This document shows positions 55,490 to 62,952 of a stretch of DNA of 64,000 nucleotides, piece after piece (positions within the stretch are counted from its first letter, which is position 1; every line of letters begins with the position of its first letter). Source of the DNA: Streptomyces sp. NBC_01255 (lineage in GTDB: Bacteria > Actinomycetota > Actinomycetes > Streptomycetales > Streptomycetaceae); contig NZ_CP108474.1 in the NCBI RefSeq assembly GCF_036226445.1, forward strand, positions 7,316,001 to 7,380,000, read 5' to 3'. The translations under genes and the position numbers were made by a program. The notes beneath the pieces are model-generated. The model had not been told where the DNA came from and did no database searches. It saw only the letters and a program-made list of their open reading frames with translations.

Positions 55490-56062
55490 GTGTCGGACCT
55501 CGATCAGCTCACGCAGTCGCTCGCCCGGAACCTGAAGCGCTGGCGCAAGGAGCGGGGGTTCACCCTGGACGCGCTCGCAGCCCGGGCCGGGGTCAGCCGG
55601 GGCATGATCATCCAGATCGAGCAGGCGAGGACGAACCCCAGCGTCGGCACCACCGTGAAGCTGGCGGACGCCCTCGGCGTCTCCATCACGACCCTCCTCG
55701 ACTACGAACAGGGCCCCCAGGTCCGGCTGGTCCCGCCCGGCCAGGCCGTCCGGATGTGGTCCACCTCCGCGGGCAGCCACAACACCCTCCTGGTGGGCAC
55801 GGAGGCGCGCGGGCCGCTGGAACTCTGGGCCTGGACCCTCATGCCGGGCGAGGAAAGCGCCTCCGACCCGCACCCGGACGGCACCACCGAGCTCCTCCAC
55901 GTCACCGCCGGAGTCCTCACCCTCGTCGTCGACGACGGGGAGCACCCGCTGCCGGCCGGTACCTCCGCGGTCTTCGAGGCCAACGTGCCGCACACCTACC
56001 GCAACGACGGCGACGAGCCGGTCGAGATGACGATGGCCGTCTCCATCCCGCCCGCGCGCTGA
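55490..56062 (+). CDS. XRE-family regulator with C-terminal cupin
   Basis: About 190 residues. The N-terminal HTH (LARNLKRWRKERGFTLDALA, ARAGVSRGMIIQIEQARTNP) spans about 8-65. The cupin domain (about 80-185) has ASDPHPDGTTELLHVTAGVL and EANVPHTYRNDGDEPVEMTM, with His residues typical of cupins. This architecture is common for sugar or small-molecule sensors controlling a neighbouring exporter. GTG 55490 is chosen because ggacgg lies upstream and GTG 55457 falls inside the operator. Divergent from the DMT exporter. Confidence 0.9.
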   Translation: MSDLDQLTQSLARNLKRWRKERGFTLDALAARAGVSRGMIIQIEQARTNPSVGTTVKLADALGVSITTLLDYEQGPQVRLVPPGQAVRMWSTSAGSHNTLLVGTEARGPLELWAWTLMPGEESASDPHPDGTTELLHVTAGVLTLVVDDGEHPLPAGTSAVFEANVPHTYRNDGDEPVEMTMAVSIPPAR

Positions 56063-56106
56063 GACGGGTATCCACGATCCGGGCATCGATGGTTAGCGTG
56101 ACGCGT

Positions 56107-56673
56107 ATGCGCGCACCCATCGGAGACTTCGACAACGCCCGTCCCGCCCCCGACTGCCTCGACGAGCTGACCGGGCCCGTCGCCGCCGGCCTCCGCGCCT
56201 GGCAGGGCCCCGTACCGGCCGACCGCCTCGTGTACGTGGACACCGATCCGGCCGTCGCCGACACCGCCGTCTTCCTGGAGCACTACGGGCCCGCGCTGCT
56301 CGACGAATCCGCCAACTGCGTGGTGGTCGCGGGCAGGCGGGGCGAGACGACGACTCTGGCCGCCTGCGTCGTGAAGTCGGCGACCCGGGTCGACGTCAAC
56401 GGCGTCGTACGCAAGCACCTCGGCGCCCGCAAGGCCTCGTTCGCGCCGATGGACACCGCGACCGGCGAGACCGGCATGGAGTACGGCGGCATCACCCCGA
56501 TCGGCCTCCCGGCCGACTGGGCCCTCCTCGTCGACGCCGCCGTCGTGGACACCGAGTGGGTCCTCGTCGGCAGCGGCCGCAGGCGCGGAAAGCTCATCGT
56601 GCCGGGGAAGGCCTTCGCCCAACTCCCCGGCGCGGTGGTCCTGGAGGGGCTCGGCGTCCCGGTCGTCGCCTGA
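56107..56673 (+). CDS. YbaK/EbsC-type aminoacyl-tRNA editing protein
   Basis: A 188-residue protein. CVVVAGRRGETTTLAACVVK, SATRVDVNGVVRKHLGARKA and ETGMEYGGITPIGLPADWAL match the YbaK/ProX fold, with the conserved Lys in ARKAS and the Gly-Gly loop. Such proteins hydrolyse mischarged aminoacyl-tRNAs such as Cys- or Ala-tRNAPro. TAGCGT (56094-56099) lies 7 nt before ATG 56107 and no ribosome-binding site is visible, so the transcript is probably leaderless. It is downstream of the XRE gene by 44 bp but has its own promoter. Confidence 0.88.
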   Translation: MRAPIGDFDNARPAPDCLDELTGPVAAGLRAWQGPVPADRLVYVDTDPAVADTAVFLEHYGPALLDESANCVVVAGRRGETTTLAACVVKSATRVDVNGVVRKHLGARKASFAPMDTATGETGMEYGGITPIGLPADWALLVDAAVVDTEWVLVGSGRRRGKLIVPGKAFAQLPGAVVLEGLGVPVVA

Positions 56674-56712
56674 GGCGGGTCCGCGCCGTGCCCGCCGTCC
56701 CCGCCGGAGTCG

Positions 56713-57201
56713 TCAGCCGAGGCGGGGGATCTCGATGGCGGGGCAGCGGTCCATGACCATGTCGAGCCCCGCCTCGCGGGTGCGGGCGAAGGCGGCCTCG
56801 TCGATCACGTCCAGCTGGAACCAGACCGCCTTGGCGCCGATCGCGACCGCCTCGTCGGCGACCGCGCCCGCCAGCTCGCTGTTCACGAACACGTCCACGA
56901 CGTCGACGGGGAACGGAATGGTGTCGAGGGAGGCGTAGCCCTTCTCGCCGTGGACCGTCTCGGCCTTCGGGTGGACCGGGACGATCCGCTTGCCGAAGCG
57001 CTGGAGCACGCCCGCCACGCCGTACGCGGCCCGCGCCTGGTTGCTGGAGAGCCCCACCACCGCCCAGGTGTCGCCCGTGGCCGTCAGGATCCGCCGCACC
57101 GTCTCCGACGCGGAGTACGCGCTCGGCTCCGCAGCCGGCACATCGGTCGGCTCATCCGTCGGCTCGTCGGTCGGCTCGGTGGTCGTGGTGTCGATGCTCA
57201 T
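56713..57201 (-). CDS. CoA-binding (YccU-like) protein
   Basis: A 162-residue protein. Residues 1-25 are an acidic EPTDEPTDEPTD repeat encoded by a 12-bp unit (around 57137-57175). The CoA-binding Rossmann domain follows: TWAVVGLSSNQARAAYGVAG, RIVPVHPKAETVHGEKGY, VDVVDVFVNSELAGAVADEA and KAVWFQLDVIDEAAFARTRE, then MDRCPAIEIPRLG at the end. The family is of unknown function and binds CoA or a nucleotide. GAGG upstream supports ATG 57201. Confidence 0.88.
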   Translation of the reverse strand: MSIDTTTTEPTDEPTDEPTDVPAAEPSAYSASETVRRILTATGDTWAVVGLSSNQARAAYGVAGVLQRFGKRIVPVHPKAETVHGEKGYASLDTIPFPVDVVDVFVNSELAGAVADEAVAIGAKAVWFQLDVIDEAAFARTREAGLDMVMDRCPAIEIPRLG

Positions 57202-57280
57202 CGCTGCTGCTGCCTCTCCTCGGTGCGGCCCGTCACCGAGGTGAACGAGGCGCACCGTGCCGTGATTCCCGGCCGGTGCC

Positions 57281-58774
57281 TCAGAGGGCGTCCGGGGACC
57301 CCCAGGCGCGCCGTTCGGCCTCGCGCGGCGCCTCGACCAGGGACGGAAGGCCCGGACCGAAGGTCATCACCGGACGCGTCGGGTCCCACGCACGCCAGCC
57401 CGGCTCGCCCGTCGCGGCGAAGGCCACCCAGGCGGCGTGCATCGCCGTCGCCAGCTCCTGGGGAGCCTTCGGACCGGTCAGCGCGCGGGTCTCCGGCAGG
57501 TCGAGCGTGTCGAAGACGAAGCCGAGTTCGAGCGCGTGACAGGCCCCGAGGTCCAGGACGGGGGAGCGCCAGCCGAACTCGTACAGATACGTTCCGGCGG
57601 GCCCGCCGGAACGCAGCCGGGCGTCCGCGAGCCTGTTCAGCGGGATCCGCAGCAGCTTGTCCGTGGCGAGCGCGCCCAGGACCTCGCCCGGCTTCTCCCG
57701 CGGCCGGCCCGTGCGGTACACCTTCGCCGTACGGGCCGGCACCTTCGCCTTCCGCAGCAGGAGCCGCTGCACCCAGGGCCCCACCCGGTCGGTGACACCG
57801 CTCGGCACGAACCACAGCCGGTACTCCTCGGTGGTCGTGCCCATGAGCAGATCCACCTCCGCCGACGCGCCGTCCGCGAGCGCCTCCGCCGGATCGCGCG
57901 TCAGGACCTCGCCGTCCACGGCGATCTGGAAGGAGTGCCCGCCGGTGAGGGGCGAGCCCTTGCCCGTCACCTCGGTCTGCGCCGCGAGCAGCAGCTCCGG
58001 GTCGACGCGCGCGAACGCCTCCGCCGTCGCCGGCACCTTGAGCCGCGCGGCCACCGCCTCGGTGGTCCGGCGCGCGGTGGCGAGCGGCTGGGCGATCGGC
58101 GCGCCGCTCTGCACCACGGCCCGCCGGAAGAGGCCCTTCGCGAGCGGCGAGGCCAGCAGGGCGGCGATCGAGATCGCGCCGGCCGACTCGCCGAACACGG
58201 TGACCCGCTCCGGGTCCCCGCCGAAGGCCGTGATGTTCTCCCGTACCCAGGTCAGCGCGGCGATCTGATCGCGCAGCCCGAGATTGGCGGGCGCGTCGGG
58301 GAAGACCCCGAACCCTTCGACGCCGAGCCGGTAGTTGACCGAGACGAGGACCACGCCGTCCCGGGCGAAGGCGGTGCCGTCGTAGACGGGGACCGCCGAG
58401 GAGCCGTGGATCAGCGACCCTCCGTGGATCCAGACCATGACCGGCCGCCGCCCGGCCTGCGCCATGGTCGGTCCGGTCGGTCCGGTCGGTCCCGAAGGAT
58501 CCCACGGCGCCCACACGTTGAGGTTGAGGCAGTCGTCGCCCTCGACGTCGGGGTCGGGGAGCAGTGCGTCGAGCGGCGGGGAGTACGGGCGCTTCGGCGC
58601 CGTCGCTCCGAAGGCCGTGGCCTCCCGGACGCCCTCCCAGGGCCCGGCCGGTTCCGGCGCGCGGAAGCGCAGCGCCCCGACGGGAGCCCGCGCGTAGGGG
58701 ACGCCGAGGAAGGCGGCCACGCCGTCCTTCAGAGTGCCGCGCAGCGCCCCGCCCCGCGTATGGGTCTCCGCCAT
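57281..58774 (-). CDS. Type-B carboxylesterase/lipase
   Basis: A 497-residue protein with no signal peptide. AAFLGVPYARAPVGALRFRA and DCLNLNVWAP are the type-B opening motifs, VMVWIHGGSLIHGSS holds the oxyanion loop, and FGESAGA contains the nucleophile Ser197. The later triad part includes the His in LGACHALELGFVF. SGPTGPTGPTM near residue 95 comes from a short ggtccggtc repeat. It would hydrolyse carboxylic esters. The acyl-CoA ligase gene lies upstream on the same strand, 106 bp away. Confidence 0.92.
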   Translation of the reverse strand: MAETHTRGGALRGTLKDGVAAFLGVPYARAPVGALRFRAPEPAGPWEGVREATAFGATAPKRPYSPPLDALLPDPDVEGDDCLNLNVWAPWDPSGPTGPTGPTMAQAGRRPVMVWIHGGSLIHGSSAVPVYDGTAFARDGVVLVSVNYRLGVEGFGVFPDAPANLGLRDQIAALTWVRENITAFGGDPERVTVFGESAGAISIAALLASPLAKGLFRRAVVQSGAPIAQPLATARRTTEAVAARLKVPATAEAFARVDPELLLAAQTEVTGKGSPLTGGHSFQIAVDGEVLTRDPAEALADGASAEVDLLMGTTTEEYRLWFVPSGVTDRVGPWVQRLLLRKAKVPARTAKVYRTGRPREKPGEVLGALATDKLLRIPLNRLADARLRSGGPAGTYLYEFGWRSPVLDLGACHALELGFVFDTLDLPETRALTGPKAPQELATAMHAAWVAFAATGEPGWRAWDPTRPVMTFGPGLPSLVEAPREAERRAWGSPDAL

Positions 58775-58869
58775 CGATTCAGTCCTTCCTCGGTCCGACG
58801 GTGCTCACACCGTCCGGATGATGGGTCAGCGTGCCGTTCGGACGCGCGGCGCCGACCGGGACGGGTGTT

Positions 58870-58885
58870 CCGGACAGGCCCTAAG
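58870..58885. repeat. Short sequence matching the end of the palindromic element at 4.2 kb
   Basis: ccggacaggccctaag shares 14 bases (ccggacaggcccta) with the right terminal repeat at 4397-4410. No second arm or interior is seen nearby. It overlaps the stop codon of the acyl-CoA ligase (TAG at 58883-58881). It may be a remnant terminus or chance. Confidence 0.3.
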
Positions 58886-60368
58886 GCTGCACCACCAGTG
58901 CGCGCTTGAGGACCTTCCCGGTCGGGCCGAGCGGCAGCGCCTCCACGAAGTGCACGATCCGGGGGTACTTGTGGCGGCCGAGGCGCTCCCGCGACCACTC
59001 CACGAGCTCCTCCTCGGAGAGCGGCGCGGCGCCGTCCCTGCGTACCACCACCGCGCACACCTCCTCGCCCTTCGCGTCGTCGGGCACGCCGATCACCGCG
59101 ACCTCCGAGACCGACGGATGGCGCACGAGCACCTCCTCGACCTCGCGCGGGTAGATGTTGAAGCCGCCCCGGATGACCAGGTCCTTCTTCCGGTCCACGA
59201 TCCGCAGGAAGCCGCCCTCGTCCAGGACGCCCAGGTCCCCCGTACGGAACCAGCCGTCCACGACCGCCGCCGCCGTCGCCTCGGCGTCGTCGAGGTAGCC
59301 CGCGAAGATGTTGTGCCCGCGGACCACGACCTCGCCGACCTCGCCGTCCGCGAGCAGCAGGATCTCCCGCTCCACGGCCGCGTCCGCGATCCCCACCTCC
59401 ACGCCCCACACCGCGTGCCCGACCGTCCCCGGCCTGCGGCCGAGGTGCGGCTGGTTGAAAGTGGCGATCGGCGAGGTCTCCGTCAGGCCGTACCCCTCCA
59501 GGACCTGCGTGCGGAAGGTCTCCTCGAAGCGCTCCAGGACGGCGACCGGGAGGGCCGCACCGCCCGAGACGGCGGAGCGGAGGGCCGTCGGGCGCCGGTC
59601 GGAGACCGCCGCGGCCTCCACGAGCGCGTGGTACATCGTCGGCACGCCCATGAAGACCGTCACGCCCTCGGCGGCCAGCACCTCCAGGGCCGCCGGGCCG
59701 CTGAACCGGGGCATGAGCACGAGCGTCGCGCCCCCGCGCAGCGTCCCGTTCATCGCGCAGGTCTGGCCGTAGCTGTGGAAGAGCGGCAGACAGCCGAGGA
59801 CCACATCGCCCTCGCCGAGGCCGAGGAGGTCGTGCGCGGCCACCGAGGCGTTCATGGCGATGTTGAGATGGGTCAGCAGGGCGCCCTTGGGGCGGCCCGT
59901 CGTTCCGCTCGTGTAGAGGATCACGGCGACGTCCCCGGGGTCGGCCGGCTCGCTCGCGGCCAGCGGTTCGGCCGCCGAGGGCGCCCCCTGGAACGCGCGC
60001 ACCCCGGCCGCCCGTGCGGCCTCGTCGGCCACCGCCCACAGCGGCCCGCCGCTCACGATGCCGACCGCGCCGCTGTGCTCCAGGACGTACCGCACCTCGT
60101 CGGCGACGAGCAGCGCGTGCACCGGTACGACGGTCACGCCGGCCGCCAGGGCGCCGTAGTACACGCGCAGGAACTCGGTGGTGTTCGGCAGCAGCACGGC
60201 CAGCCGGTCGCCCGGCTTCAGGCCCGCCTCCCGCAGCCCGGCGGCGCAGCGCAGCGACTCCGTCCACAGCTCGCGGTAGGTGAGCCGGGCCGCGCCCTCG
60301 ACGACCGCGATCCGGTCGGGGAAGTGGCGGGCGGACTCGCCGAGGACGCCGGCGACGCTCAGTGACAT
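58881..60368 (-). CDS. Long-chain fatty-acid-CoA ligase
   Basis: A 495-residue AMP-forming ligase. VAVILYTSGTTGRPKGALLT is the A3 motif, LEGYGLTETSPIATFN the A5 region, GWFRTGDLGVLDEGG the A7 motif (TGD), and DRKKDLVIRGGFNIYPREVE the A8 hinge; the C-terminal Lys lies in LGPTGKVLKRALVVQ. It activates a fatty or aromatic acid to its CoA thioester in the cytoplasm. The exact chain length is not shown. ATG 60368 is the start. It is divergent from a PucR-type regulator. Confidence 0.93.
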   Translation of the reverse strand: MSLSVAGVLGESARHFPDRIAVVEGAARLTYRELWTESLRCAAGLREAGLKPGDRLAVLLPNTTEFLRVYYGALAAGVTVVPVHALLVADEVRYVLEHSGAVGIVSGGPLWAVADEAARAAGVRAFQGAPSAAEPLAASEPADPGDVAVILYTSGTTGRPKGALLTHLNIAMNASVAAHDLLGLGEGDVVLGCLPLFHSYGQTCAMNGTLRGGATLVLMPRFSGPAALEVLAAEGVTVFMGVPTMYHALVEAAAVSDRRPTALRSAVSGGAALPVAVLERFEETFRTQVLEGYGLTETSPIATFNQPHLGRRPGTVGHAVWGVEVGIADAAVEREILLLADGEVGEVVVRGHNIFAGYLDDAEATAAAVVDGWFRTGDLGVLDEGGFLRIVDRKKDLVIRGGFNIYPREVEEVLVRHPSVSEVAVIGVPDDAKGEEVCAVVVRRDGAAPLSEEELVEWSRERLGRHKYPRIVHFVEALPLGPTGKVLKRALVVQP

Positions 60369-60517
60369 GAAAGGCTCCAGAGACGCCGGGTAACAGCGCT
60401 GTTGACGATCGGCTGACACGGCACAGAATCCGCCGCCGCACCGCCCGGATGCCATGTGCAGATGCCCACCATGTGCCGAACGGAGCTGGGCAGTGGCACC
60501 GCTGCCGTGCGCGACCC

Positions 60518-60547
60518 GTGGCATTCGCCAAATCCCGGGGCTACGGT
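60518..60547 (+). promoter_or_regulatory. Leaderless promoter of the PucR-type regulator
   Basis: GTGGCA (60518-60523), an 18-bp spacer and TACGGT (60542-60547) are followed after 7 nt by ATG 60555. No ribosome-binding site is present. The stretch 60450-60480 between the divergent genes has repeated atgcc/catgtg words that might be an operator. Confidence 0.5.
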
Positions 60548-60554
60548 GCGAGCC

Positions 60555-62153
60555 ATGACGCACAGCCCGGCCGCCCCCCGCCCCGGCAACGAACCCCGCG
60601 CGACGGCCGCGCGCCCGGACGCACGCGTGGACGCCCCCCGTCCGGACGCCCCCCGTCCGGACGCGCGCCCTGACGGGCGCCCGGACCGTCACGACCGTGC
60701 CGACGCCCCGCGCTTCGGCGATCCCCGCCCCGTCGCCCCCGGCGCTCCCGCCCCCGTCCGGCCCGGCGCCACCCTGCCCGCCGCCACCCGCCCCGCCGCC
60801 ACCCGGCCCGGCGCCTCGCGCGCCGGTTCCCCGCGCTCCGGCGGAGCCCATACGCCCCTGGGGTCAGCCGCCGGTTCCGGGGCGCTCCGGCGCGCGCTCT
60901 CCACGACGATGCTCGGCGACGTGGACCGGCTCACCGACCGGGCCGTCGACGACATCCGCGCCCACTCCGGTACGTACGCCTCCGACGCCCCCGTCACCCG
61001 TGACGACCTCTGGGAGATCTGCCGCGACAACCTCCTGCGCGCCCTGGAGGACTTCGGCGGCCTCGCCCCGACCGGCGGCGACTTCGAGCGGGCGGCCCGC
61101 CAGACCGGCCGCCGCCGCGCCGAGCAGGGCGTCCCCCTCGACACCGTCCTCCAGGCCTACCGGCGCGGCGGCCGGGTCCTCTGGCAGGTCATGGCCGAGC
61201 ACCTCAGGACCCGGGCCGGCCGGGAGGCCGACAGCCGGGACATCGAGCTCGACATGGCGGGCGGCGTCTGGGAGACGATCGACCGCTACTCCGTCGCGAT
61301 GGCCGACGAGTACCGGCTCGCCCAGCTGGAGCTCCAGAGCCGCCAGGACACCCGGCGCGTCGCCCTCTTCGAGGCGCTCCTCGACGGCCGCGCCGACGAC
61401 CCCGCCGTCGCCTCGGCCGCGGCCGCCGCGCTCGGGATCCCCGCCTGCGACCGGTACGTCGTGGTGGTCGCCGCCCAGGACCCGGCCGCCCCGCCGCACC
61501 TCGCGCCCGTCCTGGAGGCCCAGGGGATGTGGTCGTTCTGGCGGCCCCGTTCCGGCCGGTACGCCGGGATCGTCCGGCTGCCGCGCCGCGACACGCCCCC
61601 CGGCAGGCCGGCCGCCGGCCCCCGGGGGTCCGCCGACCCGGCCGCGCGCGCCCTCCTCGACGTCCTGCGGGAGCTGACCGGCGCGACCGCCGGGATCTCC
61701 CCGGAGTTCGAGCGGCTCTCCCACGCCGGCCGCGCCCTCCGGCTCGCCGAGCAGACCCTCCGTACCCTCCCGGCGGGCAGCGGGGAGGTCGCCGCCTTCG
61801 ACGACCGGCTCGCGCAGGTGCTCCTCAGCGGGCGCGCCGACATCGCCGAGCGGATCGTCACCGTCCACCTCGGGCCCGTCCTCGCCACCGGCGGTGAGCG
61901 GGCAGCGCTCCTGACCACCCTCCGGGTCTGGCTGGACCACGGCTGTTCGGCCGCCCGGGCCGCCGAACTGCTCTACTGCCACCGCAACACCGTCCTCAAC
62001 CGCATCGGCCGTATCGCCGAGCTCACCGGCCGTTCCAGCGAGTCCGGCGAGGCGCGCCTCGGCTGGGCCCTCGCGCTGCGCGCGCTGCCCTACGCGGGCC
62101 TGGCGGACGCACCCGAACCGGCCGCCGGGGAGTACGAGCCGGACGGAACGTAG
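60555..62153 (+). CDS. PucR/CdaR-type helix-turn-helix regulator
   Basis: A 532-residue protein. The first ~110 residues are disordered and Pro/Asp/Arg-rich, with PRPDAPRPDARPDGRPDR repeats. A helical sensor-like domain follows (about 120-270: LWEICRDNLLRALEDFGG, VPLDTVLQAYRRGGRVLWQV), then a GGDEF-like/CdaR middle region. The C-terminal HTH is the classical PucR type (about 460-515: LRVWLDHGCSAARAAELLYC, HRNTVLNRIGRIAELTGRSS). It probably regulates the divergent acyl-CoA ligase gene. Its own start appears leaderless. Confidence 0.88.
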   Translation: MTHSPAAPRPGNEPRATAARPDARVDAPRPDAPRPDARPDGRPDRHDRADAPRFGDPRPVAPGAPAPVRPGATLPAATRPAATRPGASRAGSPRSGGAHTPLGSAAGSGALRRALSTTMLGDVDRLTDRAVDDIRAHSGTYASDAPVTRDDLWEICRDNLLRALEDFGGLAPTGGDFERAARQTGRRRAEQGVPLDTVLQAYRRGGRVLWQVMAEHLRTRAGREADSRDIELDMAGGVWETIDRYSVAMADEYRLAQLELQSRQDTRRVALFEALLDGRADDPAVASAAAAALGIPACDRYVVVVAAQDPAAPPHLAPVLEAQGMWSFWRPRSGRYAGIVRLPRRDTPPGRPAAGPRGSADPAARALLDVLRELTGATAGISPEFERLSHAGRALRLAEQTLRTLPAGSGEVAAFDDRLAQVLLSGRADIAERIVTVHLGPVLATGGERAALLTTLRVWLDHGCSAARAAELLYCHRNTVLNRIGRIAELTGRSSESGEARLGWALALRALPYAGLADAPEPAAGEYEPDGT

Positions 62154-62162
62154 GCTGGCGGG

Positions 62163-62789
62163 ATGCAGGAGCAGTACCGCACTCCGGCCCGCGAGGGTGT
62201 GCACGAGACCGAGATCAACCGCTCGCGCTTCCTCTGCGCGCTCGCGCCCGTCGCCGACGAGCGGGAGGCGCAGGACTTCGTCGCGCGCATCCGCAAGGAG
62301 CACCCCACCGCCTCGCACAACTGCTTCGCGTACGTCCTGGGCGCCGACGCCTCCGTGCAGAAGGCGAGCGACGACGGCGAGCCCGGCGGCACGGCGGGCG
62401 TCCCGATGCTCCAGATGCTCCTGCGCCGTGAGATGCGTTACGTCGTCGCCGTCGTCACCCGCTACTACGGCGGCGTGAAACTCGGCGCGGGCGGTCTCAT
62501 CCGTGCGTACGGCGGCGTGGTCGGCGAGGCGCTCGACGAGCTCGGCACGGTGACCCGGCAGCGCTTCCGGCTCGTCACCGTCACCGTCGACCACCAGCGG
62601 GCGGGGAAGCTGGAGAACGACCTGCGGGCCACCGGCCGCGCCGTCCGGGACGTGCGGTACGCGGAGGCCGTCACGATCGAGATCGGCCTCCCGGACAGCG
62701 ACGTCCCCGCCTTCCGGGCGTGGCTCGCGGACAGCACGGCGGGCACGGCCGTGTTCGAACTCGGCGGGGAGGCGTACGGCGACGCCTGA
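62163..62789 (+). CDS. YigZ/IMPACT-family protein
   Basis: A 208-residue protein. SRFLCALAPVADEREAQDFV, RIRKEHPTASHNCFAYVLG, SDDGEPGGTAGVPMLQMLLR and RYYGGVKLGAGGLIRAYGG are the diagnostic YigZ motifs; a ferredoxin-like C-terminal domain (about 135-200) follows. IMPACT-family proteins are linked to translation control but have no firmly assigned bacterial activity. TAGGCT (62151-62156) lies 6 nt before ATG 62163 and overlaps the stop of the regulator gene upstream, so a leaderless transcript is possible. Confidence 0.92.
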   Translation: MQEQYRTPAREGVHETEINRSRFLCALAPVADEREAQDFVARIRKEHPTASHNCFAYVLGADASVQKASDDGEPGGTAGVPMLQMLLRREMRYVVAVVTRYYGGVKLGAGGLIRAYGGVVGEALDELGTVTRQRFRLVTVTVDHQRAGKLENDLRATGRAVRDVRYAEAVTIEIGLPDSDVPAFRAWLADSTAGTAVFELGGEAYGDA

Positions 62790-62827
62790 GCGCGCCCGCT
62801 CCCGGACCCGCCCCCCGTTCCCCGTCG

Positions 62828-62845
62828 CCGCCCGCCCCCGGGCGG
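62828..62845 (+). terminator. Hairpin after the YigZ-family gene
   Basis: 7-bp stem ccgcccg (62828-62834) and cgggcgg (62839-62845) with a 4-nt loop, 39 bp after the stop codon. Probable weak terminator. Confidence 0.45.
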
Positions 62846-62952
62846 AATCGCGTACGGCCCCACCCACGCCTCCGACCGGGATAGCGTGGAGGGCGCACAC
62901 GAACAGGGAACCGGCGGCGAGGAGCGGCACACATGCGGGGTGGGACGGCATC

